Positions 1 through 9,260 of a stretch of 64,000 bases of DNA are shown here, piece after piece. The position numbers were made by a program, and so were the translations under genes. Under the pieces are notes generated by a model. That model saw only the letters and a program-made list of their open reading frames with translations. It searched no databases and was not told the DNA's origin. The stretch's first letter is position 1. Every line of letters starts with the position of its first letter. The DNA is from Massilia psychrophila (GTDB taxonomy: Bacteria; Pseudomonadota; Gammaproteobacteria; Burkholderiales; Burkholderiaceae_D): positions 186,001 through 250,000 of the forward strand of contig NZ_PDOB01000001.1 of assembly GCF_002760665.1 (NCBI RefSeq), written 5' to 3'.

Positions 1-1
1 C

Positions 2-1501
2 ATGATCGTCCCATCACCTCAAAGGCAGCCAATGTCGTCCACCCATCCGCCGTTTGGCAGGCCGCCCGGCGTCAAGTTCCTGGACGATAGAACGGGTATT
101 TTCACCAGCATGCTGCTGAGCGCGGTAATCGGTTGCAGCTATTTTCTGGATCGAGGCCATGACGACCAGCGGTTGCTGCAAATCGCGTTTTTAAGTCTTT
201 TTTGCATCAACGCCTTGTTCCGCAAAAGCAACCCCCTCGCCACGATGTCATCTAACCGGGACTTCCTGTCGTGGTCAGTCCTGGCTTTCTTCTTGTTGGG
301 CTCCGTATCAAGTGCGCTTGCAATGTCGCCCCGCCATGCGTTCCTCGAGGTCGCAATTTTTCTGATGTTGTTCCTGCTTGCCCTTCGTATCGCCGAAGAA
401 GTTGCCGGTGACAGCAAGCACTACGTCCCGATTGTGCTGAAAGCGTGCGCGATCGGCAGCGCCCTGTATGCACTCGAAATTGTGGTGATTTATTTGACGG
501 CGCTTGCGCTCCGCAGCCAGCCGAGCGTTGAGGATTTCACCCCAGGATTTAGCAACATCCGCTTCCTGAATCACGCGCAGACGATTAGCCTGCCTTTGCT
601 GGTCTTGCTCTGTGCGCTCGACAAACCGGGTTGGAAAGCAAAATGGGGCTATTTGGCCCTGACGGCATTTTGCTGGACGCTGCTGTTCATCACGGCGGGA
701 CGCGGCACGTTTGTCGGCTTGTTGGCCGGGACCGTAGGTGTTTTCGCCGTGCGGGGGAAGCACGCCAGCGCTTTTTGCAAAACAATGCTGTTAACCGCCT
801 TGGCGGGCATGGCGATGTACGCCGTTTTCTTCACCTGGATTCCCGCGGCAATCGGACTTGAACCGTTTGGCCTTGCGGGCCAGGTTGTGCAACGCACCGC
901 TGCCGACCCGACATCTCTCAGGGGGCCGTTATGGACGCGCGCCCTCGAGTTGATCGCAGCCCATCCGTGGTCGGGCGTGGGTCCGCTTCACTACGCCCAC
1001 TTTGCGATCGACGGGCAACTCTCCGCGCACCCTCACAACTGGATATTGCAAATCGGTGCCGAGTGGGGCTTGCCTGCGCTCCTGTGCCTGCTTGCCGCCA
1101 TTGGACTGTCAATGCGGCGCCTGGTGCTGACCGCGTCGCGTATTTCTGCTGACGATCACGGCAACCAAAACATGCTGGCGGCCTGGATAGCGACCGGCCT
1201 GGCAATTCTCGTCGATGGCCTGGTGTCGGGCTCCATCATCATGCCCGTCAGCCAACTCTGGATTGCCCTGTACATCGGATGCGCGTCCGGTTGGGTGATG
1301 TCGATCAACTCGACTAGCCAGTTGCCGCGCCAGCCGAGATTGCGGCGCTGTGTTAACACCGTGCTGTTGCTGCTCGCACTGGCGGCAGTAGTAATCGGCA
1401 CCGGTTCGGACATGGGCAGCCGTGGCAGCCTTGGAGCAGCTGCAGCGAAGGAGAATCAGGGGCGGAACAATCCCCGCATCTGGATCAACGGATACTTCTG
1501 A
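2..1501 (+). CDS. O-antigen ligase / Wzy-like membrane protein
   Basis: Predicted polytopic inner-membrane protein of about 499 residues. Hydrophobic segments are spread through the protein, and a long extracytoplasmic stretch near residues 300-345 contains SLRGPLWTRALELIAAHPWSGVGP followed by AHPHNWILQ. That is the arrangement and motif style of the Wzy_C / O-antigen ligase family, which joins undecaprenyl-linked glycans to lipid A core or to other acceptors in the periplasm. The first ATG lies one base from the window edge, so the true start cannot be judged; an ATG at 32 preceded by AAAGGCAG is a good alternative. No other polysaccharide gene is adjacent, so substrate and acceptor are unknown. 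A polymerase or protein-glycan ligase cannot be excluded. Confidence 0.75.
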   Translation: MIVPSPQRQPMSSTHPPFGRPPGVKFLDDRTGIFTSMLLSAVIGCSYFLDRGHDDQRLLQIAFLSLFCINALFRKSNPLATMSSNRDFLSWSVLAFFLLGSVSSALAMSPRHAFLEVAIFLMLFLLALRIAEEVAGDSKHYVPIVLKACAIGSALYALEIVVIYLTALALRSQPSVEDFTPGFSNIRFLNHAQTISLPLLVLLCALDKPGWKAKWGYLALTAFCWTLLFITAGRGTFVGLLAGTVGVFAVRGKHASAFCKTMLLTALAGMAMYAVFFTWIPAAIGLEPFGLAGQVVQRTAADPTSLRGPLWTRALELIAAHPWSGVGPLHYAHFAIDGQLSAHPHNWILQIGAEWGLPALLCLLAAIGLSMRRLVLTASRISADDHGNQNMLAAWIATGLAILVDGLVSGSIIMPVSQLWIALYIGCASGWVMSINSTSQLPRQPRLRRCVNTVLLLLALAAVVIGTGSDMGSRGSLGAAAAKENQGRNNPRIWINGYF

Positions 1502-1522
1502 CCCGGAGCTTAAACAAGTGAG

Positions 1523-1792
1523 CTAAACCGGCGCGCCGTTCCCGGCCGCAATCCTGACAATCATGTACTCGTCATTGACGTCGCCGATCAAGGTCGAGAA
1601 ATGCTGCACCGGCCTGAAACCGCGGTGGGTGATTAACTGCAGCCGGCCGTCGACCTGCAAACGCATCGCATCGCATCGCATCGCCTCGAAATCGAACTCG
1701 CGCACTCTTTGTTCGCCGCCCCGGTTACGGTCCTTGCCCGTGCTTGCAGCGCCGCTACGCCACCGCGCTCCAGTCGCCGCTTTTTCCCCCAT
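1523..1792 (-). CDS. Doubtful small hypothetical ORF carrying a pentanucleotide repeat
   Basis: A minus-strand open frame of up to 89 codons directly after moaC, overlapping its 3' end. I recognise no family. The C-terminal 45 residues (around [15 protein letters not shown] and [11 protein letters not shown]) look protein-like, so a shorter gene starting near 1650-1680 is possible. The frame contains four perfect copies of a 5-bp unit (see repeat at 1662-1681), which would shift frame with each gain or loss of a unit. It may equally be a non-coding spacer. Confidence 0.25.
   Translation of the reverse strand: MGEKAATGARWRSGAASTGKDRNRGGEQRVREFDFEAMRCDAMRLQVDGRLQLITHRGFRPVQHFSTLIGDVNDEYMIVRIAAGNGAPV
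1662..1681. repeat. Pentanucleotide tandem repeat (CGCAT)4
   Basis: Four perfect direct copies of CGCAT, followed by the imperfect unit CGCCT. The unit is not a multiple of three, so a change in copy number would alter any reading frame through it. It lies inside the doubtful minus-strand ORF at 1523-1792. Confidence 0.9.
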
Positions 1793-2258
1793 GCTTTTCC
1801 AGCACCCGCACGTCCGTCATCACCATGCCCCGATCGACCGCCTTGCACATGTCGTAGATAGTCAGCAGGCCGATCTGCACCGCCGTCAGCGCTTCCATTT
1901 CGACCCCGGTCTTGCCGAAGGTTTCCACCTGCGCGCGGCAGCGCACGCTGTTGGCCGGCGCGTCGACGTCGAAGTCGACCGTCACCCGCGTCAGCGCCAG
2001 CGGGTGACACAGGGGGATCAGGTCGCTGGTACGCTTGGCGGCCATGATGGCGGCGATCCGCGCGATGCCGAGCACGTCGCCCTTTTTCGCGGTGCCCGAC
2101 ACAATGAGCGCCAGCGTCGCCGGCAGCATGCGGATGGCGCCGGCGGCGACGGCAACGCGTTGCGTCTCGGCCTTGGCGCCGACGTCGACCATGTGGGCCT
2201 GGCCGGTGCTGTCGAAGTGGGTCAGGCCTGTGTTTGCGGGGTTGTCTGTGATAGTCAT
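1755..2258 (-). CDS. moaC: Cyclic pyranopterin monophosphate synthase MoaC
   Basis: Cytoplasmic enzyme of molybdenum cofactor synthesis. It converts 3',8-cyclo-7,8-dihydro-GTP, the product of MoaA, into cyclic pyranopterin monophosphate. The 167-residue protein has the normal family length and carries the recognisable blocks [27 protein letters not shown] and the C-terminal [11 protein letters not shown] ... [12 protein letters not shown]. The start at MTITDNP fits the family N-terminus. The minus-strand frame stays open far upstream, but there it is only antisense to the protease gene. No other moa gene is visible in the window, so the rest of the pathway must be encoded elsewhere. Confidence 0.97.
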   Translation of the reverse strand: MTITDNPANTGLTHFDSTGQAHMVDVGAKAETQRVAVAAGAIRMLPATLALIVSGTAKKGDVLGIARIAAIMAAKRTSDLIPLCHPLALTRVTVDFDVDAPANSVRCRAQVETFGKTGVEMEALTAVQIGLLTIYDMCKAVDRGMVMTDVRVLEKHGGKSGDWSAVA

Positions 2259-2360
2259 CGAGGCTGCTTGAAACTGAAGGAAGGTGGGCGGACGTTCGTT
2301 GGTCCGGTTCGTGCCGGCGCGGTGCGCCAAGGCGGGGACGGTTACAGGTATGATAGCACC

Positions 2361-3980
2361 GTGAAATTGAAAACCGATTCCCCAGTTCCACGCCGCGCCG
2401 CTGGACGGCCCGGCCCCCCCCGACTGCGCCGGCTGCTCGCCGGCGCGTGCGTGTGCGCGCTTGCCGCACTGGCGACGGCGCCCGGCGCCGGTATCGCCCA
2501 GCAGCTCAAGCCGAACAACAACAGCCTGCCGAACCTGGGCGACAGCGCGCGCGGCGACTTGTCGCCACTGATCGAGCGCAAGCTGGGTGAAGAGATCATG
2601 CGTGACGTCAGGCGCGACCGCGATTTCCTCGACGACGACGCCATCCTCGAATACCTGAACAACTTCGGCAGCGCGCTGGTGGCGGCCTATCCCGGCGCGC
2701 GCGGCGAGACCGGCGCCGACTTTTATTTTTTTGCGGTGCGCGATCCGATGCTCAACGCCTTTGCGCTGCCGGGCGGCTTCATCGCGGTGCACTCGGCTTT
2801 GGTCATCGCGGCGCAGAACGAGTCCGAACTGGCATCGGTGCTGTCGCACGAAATTGGCCACGTTACCCAACGCCACATTGCGCGCATGATCGGCCAGCAG
2901 AAGCAGGATGCCTTGATGCCGCTGGCGGCGCTGATCCTCGCCGCGCTTGCCTCGAAGGCGGGGCCGGATGCGGCGGTGGGCGTGTTCATGGGCGGCCAGG
3001 GTTTGGCAATCCAGCGCCAGCTCAATTTCTCGCGCGACGCCGAGCGCGAGGCCGACCGCGTCGGCTTCCAGATCATGGACGCGGCCGGTTTCGATACGTC
3101 CGGCATGGTGGCTTTTTTCCAGCGCATGCAAAGCGCCACCAAGGTGTATTCCGACCTGACGCCGCCTTGGCTGATGAGCCATCCTTTGAGTTCGGAACGG
3201 ATCACCGACATCCGCGCGCGCATCCGCGAGGCGCCGTTCCGCCAGCGTGTCGACGGCCTCGAGTTCCACCTGGTGCGCGCCCGCGCCCGCGTGCTGCAGG
3301 ACGAGAGTGCCCAGGGCCGCATCGATGCCGCTGCTGCGTTCGAAGCGCAGCTGAAGCTGCAAAGCCGCCAGCAGCAAGCCGCCGGCCACTACGGCCTGGC
3401 GCTGCTGGCGTTGAGAAAAGCCGAGCTGGCGACAGCCGGCGAGCGTCTTGCCAAGGCGCGCGCGACAATGAAGCCGACTACGGGGGCGGTGTTTTCGACC
3501 GGGCAGAGCACCTCGGACGGCGCGGCCATGTTTGCCAGCCTGTCGCTCGACATCAAGCTGGCTCCCGGCCAGCCGGCCACTTTGGGGTCGCAGACGCTGA
3601 AGGAGGCGGAGCAGGCGTATCAACAGTTCCCGCTGTCGCGCGGCATCGCCCGCCAGTACGCCCAGGCGATGATCGCCAGCGGCATGCTCGAGCAGGCCGT
3701 CGCCTTCCTGCGCGAGGAGGTGCGCCTGTACCGCGAGGAGCCCAAGCTGTACGACTTGCTGGCGAAGACCTACGCCGCCCAAGGTAAGCAGACGCTGCAG
3801 CACATCGCGCTGGCCGAATCGTACGTGCTCAGCGGCGCGGTGCCGGCTGCGGTAGATCAGCTCGGCATCGCCCGCAAGGCGTCCGACGCCTCGTTTTACG
3901 ACCTGGCGCTGATCGATGCGCGCGAGCGCGAACTGAGCGAACGCGTGCGCGAAGAAAAGAAGGAAAAGAAGGAGAAGTAG
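2361..3980 (+). CDS. bepA: BepA-like periplasmic M48 metalloprotease with TPR region
   Basis: Predicted exported zinc metalloprotease and chaperone of 539 residues in the BepA (YfgC) family, which in E. coli assists LptD assembly and degrades stalled outer-membrane proteins. A basic N-terminus and hydrophobic segment (about residues 22-45) look like a signal peptide. The zinc motif HEIGH is at about 163-167, and the downstream [10 protein letters not shown] supplies the third ligand. The C-terminal half is helical and TPR-like, and the tail is lysine/glutamate rich. I chose the GTG at 2361 because the signal peptide starts there; the ATG just upstream is in another frame and stops at once. 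The E. coli homologue is somewhat shorter (about 487 residues). Confidence 0.88.
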   Translation: MKLKTDSPVPRRAAGRPGPPRLRRLLAGACVCALAALATAPGAGIAQQLKPNNNSLPNLGDSARGDLSPLIERKLGEEIMRDVRRDRDFLDDDAILEYLNNFGSALVAAYPGARGETGADFYFFAVRDPMLNAFALPGGFIAVHSALVIAAQNESELASVLSHEIGHVTQRHIARMIGQQKQDALMPLAALILAALASKAGPDAAVGVFMGGQGLAIQRQLNFSRDAEREADRVGFQIMDAAGFDTSGMVAFFQRMQSATKVYSDLTPPWLMSHPLSSERITDIRARIREAPFRQRVDGLEFHLVRARARVLQDESAQGRIDAAAAFEAQLKLQSRQQQAAGHYGLALLALRKAELATAGERLAKARATMKPTTGAVFSTGQSTSDGAAMFASLSLDIKLAPGQPATLGSQTLKEAEQAYQQFPLSRGIARQYAQAMIASGMLEQAVAFLREEVRLYREEPKLYDLLAKTYAAQGKQTLQHIALAESYVLSGAVPAAVDQLGIARKASDASFYDLALIDARERELSERVREEKKEKKEK

Positions 3981-3988
3981 CAGCCAAG

Positions 3989-4306
3989 TCAGTTGGGCGG
4001 CCATACCACCGTGCGGTTCAGGTAGCCCGTCCTGTCCAGGCCGATCAGCAGCAATCGATTCCCCATCGGCAGTAGCGCTACCGTCGGCAGCGGGAGATGC
4101 GAAATTCGCGTCAGCAATATCGACTCACCGGAGGCCAGTGCGGGGCCGTCGTTGAATAGCTTGCCGGCGCGCGCGCGCAGGCCGCCGTTCGCATTCGACT
4201 GCCGGATGGTATTGATGTAGATCTTCAACCCGGAGCGGGCGGATGCTTCGGCGCCGCGACACGTCCATGTGGCGCCGGCTGCCGTTATCAGTGGAGCAAT
4301 TTACAG
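3989..4306 (-). other. Possible decayed gene fragment of unknown family
   Basis: The 360 bases between the protease and the next gene hold a minus-strand frame open from about 4306 to the stop at 3989. Its translation looks protein-like (for example ATWTCRGAEASARSGLKIYI, later [21 protein letters not shown]). The only start-like codon is a TTG at 4228, giving 79 residues, and the plausible protein sequence begins upstream of it without any ATG. It is best read as a truncated remnant or a poorly started small gene. No family recognised. Confidence 0.25.
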
Positions 4307-4340
4307 GAAAGCAAACACGCTGGGAAAAATATGAGCTGTA

Positions 4341-4928
4341 TCAGGGGGCGGGCGCGCGCTGGAAGCCAAAGCGAGCCGGCACGTGTGCTGCCGCGACCCG
4401 TTCCAGCGGCACCACCTGTTGCAGATAGGGCAGGCACAGTTTGCCTGGCGCGCCGTCGAGCCACGCCAGCAGCGCATCGTCGCCAGCGGCTTTGCCATCG
4501 AGCTGCAGCGCAACCAACAGCTGGGCCAGGTCCCGGTCGTCGACCTGGGCGAGCTTGCTTGTGCCTTCCAGAATCAGTTCGCCCATGTTGGTCATGAAGC
4601 CGCGCTCCACGTTGGTGAAAGGCGCGCCGGTATGCAGCAGCAGCCCCTGTTGCGGGTCGGTGCGGGCAATGAACGGCGCCGCCTCGAGGTTGACGAATAC
4701 GCGTTGCGGACCGTTCTGGAAATACCAGCAGCCGCGCTCGTCGGCGGCGTAATTGCGGTTGATGAAGTCGAGCAGCTTCGGCTGGGTCACCTTGTCGCCC
4801 GCCCGGTTCAGGTGCTGGGCGCGTTCGTCGCGCATGCGCCAGGCGCCGCGCGCGTCGAGCGCCAGCCAGCCGTAGCAATCCGGTACGTTCGGCCACTTGG
4901 CCATGGCCCGCCTGACGATATCATCCAT
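4341..4928 (-). CDS. Conserved hypothetical protein coupled to a YheT-like hydrolase
   Basis: A 195-residue soluble protein starting MDDIVRRAMAKWPNVPDCYGWLALD. I remember this as a family conserved in Burkholderiales and possibly carrying a DUF2946 label, but the label is uncertain and the function unknown. Its start codon lies inside the 3' end of the hydrolase gene: the two overlap by 8 nt (start ATG 4928-4926, hydrolase stop 4923-4921), so translation is probably coupled. Visible blocks include NRNYAADERGCWYFQNGPQRVFVNLE and a C-terminal FGFQRAPAP. There is no signal peptide and no membrane segment. Confidence 0.8.
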   Translation of the reverse strand: MDDIVRRAMAKWPNVPDCYGWLALDARGAWRMRDERAQHLNRAGDKVTQPKLLDFINRNYAADERGCWYFQNGPQRVFVNLEAAPFIARTDPQQGLLLHTGAPFTNVERGFMTNMGELILEGTSKLAQVDDRDLAQLLVALQLDGKAAGDDALLAWLDGAPGKLCLPYLQQVVPLERVAAAHVPARFGFQRAPAP

Positions 4929-5937
4929 GGCTGCCAGCTTCCCACAGTTGCGCCGGCGCCGGCGCGCGCGTGCCCGCTTCGCCTTCCAGGAAATGGCACA
5001 GGCGGCGCGGCAGCCAGTCGAGCCGGCCGGGCAGGGGGGCGTTGGCAAAGCCGACATGGCCGCCCTGCTCGGGAAACTCGAGCAGCACGTTCGGCGCCGC
5101 GCCGGTCGGCAGGTAAATGCCGGGCAAAAACGGATCGTTGCGCGCGTTCAGCACCAGCGTTGGCACGGTGATGTCGTTCAACACGTGCATGGCGCTGGCG
5201 CGGTTCCAGTAGTCGTCGGTATCGCGGTAACCGTGCAGCGGCGCGGTGACGACGTTGTCAAAAGCGTATAGGTCGCGCGCGGCCAGCAGCGCGTCGCGGT
5301 CGAACAGGCCCGGATAGTGGGCCAGCTTGGCCAGGCTTTTTGGTATGAGGGTGCGCAGGAACATGCGGGTGTAGATGCGGTTGGCGCCGATCGACAGCGC
5401 CGCGCCGCCACGCGCCAGGTCGAGCGGCGCCGATACGGCGCAGGCGCCATCGACCAGTTCGGCCTGATGTTGCGATTCGCCCAGCCAGCGCAGCAGCGCG
5501 TTGCCGCCCAGCGAAACGCCGGTGGCGTACAACTTGCCACCAGCGCGCGGGCGCAGGCGGCGCAGGATCCAGTCGACTTCATTGGCGTCGCCCGAGTGGT
5601 AGAAGCGCGGCGCCCGATTCGCCTCGCCCGAGCAGCCGCGAAAATGCGGCACCGCGCCGGACCAGCCGCGCGCCGCCACTTCGGCCATCATGGCTTTGGC
5701 GTAATGGCTTTGCGACGAGCCTTCGAGGCCGTGGAACAGCACCACCAGCGGCTTGTCGGGTTCACCGTCGACGAAATCGACGTCGACGAAGTCGCCGTCC
5801 GGCGTGTCCCAGCGCTCGCGACGGTAGGCCACGTTTGGCGCGCGCAGGGCCAGCGCCGGATATATGGTTTGCAAATGACCGCCCGGCAGCCAGGCTGGAG
5901 CGCGATAAGACATATGACTTGCCGTGCTGCTTGTCAT
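4921..5937 (-). CDS. YheT-family alpha/beta hydrolase
   Basis: Alpha/beta-hydrolase fold protein of 338 residues (330 if started at 5913). It opens with the family hallmark YRAPAWLPGGHLQTIYPAL. Next come the oxyanion region LFHGLEGSSQSHY, the nucleophile elbow GVSLGGNALLRWLGE, an acid in LNARNDPFLPG and a histidine in GGHVGF. YheT-type enzymes are carboxylesterase-like; the physiological substrate is unknown. It is the first gene of a two-gene unit with the conserved hypothetical protein downstream (8-nt overlap). Neither candidate start has a strong ribosome-binding site, so the start is ambiguous. Confidence 0.88.
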   Translation of the reverse strand: MTSSTASHMSYRAPAWLPGGHLQTIYPALALRAPNVAYRRERWDTPDGDFVDVDFVDGEPDKPLVVLFHGLEGSSQSHYAKAMMAEVAARGWSGAVPHFRGCSGEANRAPRFYHSGDANEVDWILRRLRPRAGGKLYATGVSLGGNALLRWLGESQHQAELVDGACAVSAPLDLARGGAALSIGANRIYTRMFLRTLIPKSLAKLAHYPGLFDRDALLAARDLYAFDNVVTAPLHGYRDTDDYWNRASAMHVLNDITVPTLVLNARNDPFLPGIYLPTGAAPNVLLEFPEQGGHVGFANAPLPGRLDWLPRRLCHFLEGEAGTRAPAPAQLWEAGSHG

Positions 5938-5952
5938 GCTAGCTGACGCCGC

Positions 5953-6381
5953 TCAATGCAGCTTGGAAGCGGGCGGCTGGGTGGCGCCCGGCGCCGCGCC
6001 CGGCGCCACCGAGACGTGGTGCATCACCATGCGCCAGCCCTGCGGCGTCTTCATGTAGACGTTGGTGGCGACCAGGTGGGCCACCTCGCTGCCGGCGCTG
6101 ACGCCGCCTTCGATCACGGTATGTACCGAGCTCATCAAATTGTGCGCCTGGTGCAGCTGGGATGGCCGGATCTGCAGCGCGCCCTGGGCAAGGATCGCTT
6201 CCCACGAGGCCTGGATGGCGGCGTGCCCATGCAGCCGCGGACCGCCCGGATGGATGCAGAAGATCTCGTCGTCGTCGGCCCACAGCAGCATCAGCGCGTC
6301 GACGTCGGCGCGGTTCAGCGCGTCATAAAACGCGGCTTCGACCTCGGCCGCGCTGCCATTGAGTTGCTGGACTTTTTTCAT
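5953..6381 (-). CDS. NTF2-like / SnoaL-like protein
   Basis: A 142-residue soluble protein with the cone-shaped NTF2/SnoaL fold pattern: an N-terminal helix AEVEAAFYDALNRADVDALMLLWADDDEI, then CIHPGGPRLHGHAAIQASWEAI, and beta strands ending in WRMVMHHVSVAP. Members act as small ketosteroid-isomerase-like enzymes or as binding proteins; no specific function can be assigned. The histidine-rich HPGGPRLHG block is typical of the bacterial subgroup. It lies just before the zf-CHCC gene on the same strand, about 10 nt apart, so the two probably share a transcript. Confidence 0.8.
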   Translation of the reverse strand: MKKVQQLNGSAAEVEAAFYDALNRADVDALMLLWADDDEIFCIHPGGPRLHGHAAIQASWEAILAQGALQIRPSQLHQAHNLMSSVHTVIEGGVSAGSEVAHLVATNVYMKTPQGWRMVMHHVSVAPGAAPGATQPPASKLH

Positions 6382-6391
6382 GCCGCGCCGA

Positions 6392-6586
6392 TCAGTGGTG
6401 GGCCAGCACGGTGCCCGCCTTGAGGCGGTATTCGGTGCCGCAGTACTGGCACTTGGCCGTGCCGTCGTGGCCGAAATCGAGGAACACGCGCGGATGGGAC
6501 GACCACAGCGGCATGGCCGGGTTGGGGCAATGCGCGGGCAAGTCTTTGGCTTCGAGTTCGACCGCGGCGATTTTGTTCTGGTTCAT
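6392..6586 (-). CDS. Small zinc-finger (zf-CHCC type) protein
   Basis: A 64-residue protein matching the zf-CHCC family related to the mitochondrial complex I subunit NDUFS6. The likely ligands are a cysteine in the AHCPNP block, a histidine in SSHPRVFLDF, and the C-terminal CQYCGTEY pair. In bacteria these small proteins are widespread and of uncertain function. The start at MNQNKIAAVEL is preceded by an AGAAATC stretch, with GGAG slightly further upstream. It is the first gene of the pair with the NTF2-like gene. Confidence 0.85.
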   Translation of the reverse strand: MNQNKIAAVELEAKDLPAHCPNPAMPLWSSHPRVFLDFGHDGTAKCQYCGTEYRLKAGTVLAHH

Positions 6587-6849
6587 GATTTCTCCGTGAG
6601 GCGGGCCGCTTGCGGCCATTTCAAAACCACGATTTTAGCGGATTCGAGCGCCGCACCGATATGATCGGTAAAATACAGCTTCGACGAAATCCGCCTGTTG
6701 CCCCGTTTCGATGCAGTTTTGATGCAAAGCGGTGCGCGCGCCACACCCAAGTTAGTGGTCCTGATGTTCCCTCGTTCTTTGTTTTTGTCTTCGTCCTCAT
6801 CTTTGTTCCTGATCTCGCCAGCCTGCCCGCGCTGTGGCCGGAAAGCCAC

Positions 6850-7599
6850 ATGAGCCTGCCTGAGTCGGCGCTACCTGCGGCGCCGTCGGCCGCCGACGCC
6901 CACGACCAGGAAGCCTGGCGCGCCGGGTTCAGCGCCGGCCTGCCGACGCTGTTCGGCATCGCCGCGTGGGGCCTGGTGGTCGGCATCGCGATGGTCAAGG
7001 CGGGCCTGTCGATTCCCCAGGCGCTCGGCATGACGCTGCTGGTGTTCGCCGGGTCCGCCCAGCTGGCGTCGCTGCCGCTGATCGCCACCAGCGCCCCGGT
7101 GTGGGTGATTTTCGCCACCGCGCTGGCGGTCAACCTGCGCTTCGTCATTTTTTCCGCCTTGCTGGCGCCGCATTTTTCCCATTTGCCGTGGCGCCAGCGC
7201 TTCGCCCTCGGCTACATCTCGGGCGACATCTCGGTGGCGCTGTTCCTGCAGCGCTTCCCCGTCGAGGCGCCGGCGCCGGGCAAGCTGTCGTACCTGAAAG
7301 GGCTGATGTACCCGAACTGGGCCGCCTGGCAAGTGGGCTCGATCGCCGGCGTTTTTCTGGGCAGTGTGGTGCCGCCGCAGTGGGGGCTCGGCTTTGCCGG
7401 CACGCTGGCGATCGTCTGCATCATGGTCCCGCTGGTCATCAACAAGGCCGCTCTGTGCGGCGTGCTGGTGGCCGGCGCGGTGGCGGTGGCCGCGGCCGGC
7501 CTGCCGTACAAGCTGGGCCTGCTGGCCGCGGTGGTGGTCGGCATGCTGACCGCGATGGCGGTCGAGGAAACACTCGAACGTTTCAAGGGAAGACCATGA
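6850..7599 (+). CDS. azlC: AzlC family branched-chain amino acid exporter, large subunit
   Basis: Integral membrane protein of 249 residues, the AzlC half of the two-component AzlCD exporter (branched-chain amino acids and analogues such as 4-azaleucine). Visible features are FSAGLPTLFGIAAWGLVVGIA near the N-terminus and the family block FAGSAQLASLPLI. A further mark is AVNLRFVIFSALLAPHF, followed by several hydrophobic helices to the C-terminus. The ATG at 6850 has GGAAAG six bases upstream. The frame is open further upstream but that stretch lacks family character. Its last codons overlap the azlD start in an ATGA arrangement. Confidence 0.92.
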   Translation: MSLPESALPAAPSAADAHDQEAWRAGFSAGLPTLFGIAAWGLVVGIAMVKAGLSIPQALGMTLLVFAGSAQLASLPLIATSAPVWVIFATALAVNLRFVIFSALLAPHFSHLPWRQRFALGYISGDISVALFLQRFPVEAPAPGKLSYLKGLMYPNWAAWQVGSIAGVFLGSVVPPQWGLGFAGTLAIVCIMVPLVINKAALCGVLVAGAVAVAAAGLPYKLGLLAAVVVGMLTAMAVEETLERFKGRP

Positions 7600-7940
7600 G
7601 CGACTGGGAAATCTGGGCCGTCATCGGCGTGCTGGCGCTGGCCACTGCCGCCACCCGCAGCTCGTTCTGGCTGGTCGGCCACCACATCACGATCCCGAAG
7701 CGGGTGCACGAAGTGCTGCGCTACGCGCCGGGCTGCGCGCTGGCGGCGATCATCGCGCCCGACCTGCTTGTCAACGGCGGCGGCCAGCTGCACATCGGGC
7801 TATCGAATCCGAAATTGCTGGCCGGCGCAGCTGCCGTGGCGTTCTACCTGGTGCGGCGTAACATGCTGCAAACGATCGTGTTCGGCATGCTGGTGTTTAC
7901 GGTGTTGCGCGTTTTTCATGTGTTCGGTGCGGGTGGGTAG
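7596..7940 (+). CDS. azlD: AzlD family branched-chain amino acid exporter, small subunit
   Basis: A 114-residue membrane protein with four predicted hydrophobic segments. It has the AzlD-type features [20 protein letters not shown], a conserved [25 protein letters not shown], and a hydrophobic C-terminus ending [14 protein letters not shown]. It starts inside the azlC stop codon (4-nt ATGA overlap), so synthesis of the two subunits is coupled. It is probably required for export activity together with AzlC. The next gene, pgk, begins 71 nt downstream under its own promoter. Confidence 0.92.
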   Translation: MSDWEIWAVIGVLALATAATRSSFWLVGHHITIPKRVHEVLRYAPGCALAAIIAPDLLVNGGGQLHIGLSNPKLLAGAAAVAFYLVRRNMLQTIVFGMLVFTVLRVFHVFGAGG

Positions 7941-7953
7941 CTGACCTGGCGTC

Positions 7954-7980
7954 TTGTATACCTTGTTCATCAGGTAAAAT
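7954..7980 (+). promoter_or_regulatory. Candidate pgk promoter
   Basis: A TAAAAT box at 7975-7980 lies 31 bases before the pgk ATG, and TTGTAT at 7954-7959 could be a -35, although the 15-base spacing is short. Called by eye only. Confidence 0.35.
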
Positions 7981-8011
7981 AGCGTTCTTACCACTTTCAC
8001 CCCGGGAAGCC

Positions 8012-9217
8012 ATGCACGCCGTCCTCAATTTCACCCGACTGCAAGATTTGATCGACCAGGGGCTACTGGCCGGCAAGCGCGTGTTCATCCGCGCCGACCT
8101 GAATGTGCCGCAAGACGACGCCGGCAACATCACCGAAGACACCCGCATCCGTGCCTCGGTACCGGCGATCCGCGCGGCGCAGGGCGCCGGCGCCGCGGTG
8201 ATGGTGACGTCGCACCTGGGGCGCCCGACCGAAGGCGCGTTCAAGCCGGCGGATAGCCTGGCGCCGGTCGGCGTGCGCCTGGCCGAGCTGCTGGGCCAGC
8301 CGGTTGAACTCAAGCAAAACTGGATCGACGGCGTCGACGTGGCGCCAGGCCAGGTCGTGCTGCTGGAAAACTGCCGCGTCAACGTCGGCGAGAAGAACAA
8401 CGACGACGCCCTGGCCCGGAAGATGGCGAAGTTGTGCGACATCTACGTCAACGACGCCTTCGGCACCGCCCACCGCGCCGAGGCAACCACCCACGGCATC
8501 GCCAAATTCGCGCCGCTCGTCTGCGCCGGGCCGCTGCTGGCGGCCGAACTCGACGCCTTGGGCCTGGCGCTGGGCGCGCCGAAGCGCCCGCTGCTGGCGA
8601 TCGTGGCCGGTTCGAAAGTGTCGTCCAAGCTGTCGATATTAAAAGCGCTGGCCGACAAGGTCGACCACCTGATCGTCGGCGGCGGCATCGCCAACACGTT
8701 CATGAAAGCGGTCGGACTGAACATCGGCAAGTCGCTGGTCGAAGCGGACCTGGTGAGCGAAGCCAAAGCGATCATCGACATGATGGCCGCGCGCGGCGCC
8801 GTGGTGCCGATTCCGGTCGACGTGGTGTGCGCCAAGGCGTTTTCGCCGACCGCCGCGGCCACCGTCAAGGATGTCGCCGACGTCGAGGACGACGACATGA
8901 TCCTCGACATCGGCCCGCGCACCGCGGCCACGCTGGCGGCGCAGATCGCGCAGGCCGGCACCATCGTCTGGAACGGTCCGGTCGGTGTGTTCGAATTCGA
9001 CCAGTTCGCCGAAGGCACCAAAACGCTGGCGCTGGCGATTGCCAATTCACCGGCGTTCTCGATCGCGGGCGGCGGCGACACCCTCGCGGCGATTGCAAAA
9101 TACAATATTACCGATAAAATCGGCTATATCTCCACCGGCGGCGGCGCTTTCCTGGAGTTTCTCGAAGGGAAAACTTTGCCAGCGGTCGAGATCCTGTTGC
9201 AACGCAGTTCCCACTGA
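8012..9217 (+). CDS. pgk: Phosphoglycerate kinase
   Basis: Cytoplasmic glycolytic enzyme of 401 residues that transfers the acyl phosphate of 1,3-bisphosphoglycerate to ADP. The N-terminal substrate-binding signature appears as [15 protein letters not shown] and [10 protein letters not shown], followed by [15 protein letters not shown] and the hinge region. The C-terminal nucleotide domain has [18 protein letters not shown] and [10 protein letters not shown]. An N-terminal extension ([14 protein letters not shown]) is common in betaproteobacteria. It begins the glycolytic block pgk-pyk-fba; pyk follows after 43 nt, so the two are probably cotranscribed. Confidence 0.98.
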   Translation: MHAVLNFTRLQDLIDQGLLAGKRVFIRADLNVPQDDAGNITEDTRIRASVPAIRAAQGAGAAVMVTSHLGRPTEGAFKPADSLAPVGVRLAELLGQPVELKQNWIDGVDVAPGQVVLLENCRVNVGEKNNDDALARKMAKLCDIYVNDAFGTAHRAEATTHGIAKFAPLVCAGPLLAAELDALGLALGAPKRPLLAIVAGSKVSSKLSILKALADKVDHLIVGGGIANTFMKAVGLNIGKSLVEADLVSEAKAIIDMMAARGAVVPIPVDVVCAKAFSPTAAATVKDVADVEDDDMILDIGPRTAATLAAQIAQAGTIVWNGPVGVFEFDQFAEGTKTLALAIANSPAFSIAGGGDTLAAIAKYNITDKIGYISTGGGAFLEFLEGKTLPAVEILLQRSSH

Positions 9218-9260
9218 TCGGCAGCGCGGCCCGGCTGCCCTAACCGGAAGACACTCTATT

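Noticed and set aside
1755-4004. A 749-codon minus-strand open frame
   Set aside because: Only the last 167 codons (moaC) are real; the rest is antisense to the BepA-like protease and reflects high-GC codon bias.
6610-6849. An 80-codon N-terminal extension of azlC
   Set aside because: Sequence lacks AzlC character and overlaps the promoter region of the divergent zf-CHCC gene; the ATG at 6850 has a good ribosome-binding site.
7950-7968. CTTGTATAC string resembling a HutC half-site upstream of pgk
   Set aside because: No symmetric second arm, and no reason for histidine control of glycolysis; more likely part of the promoter.
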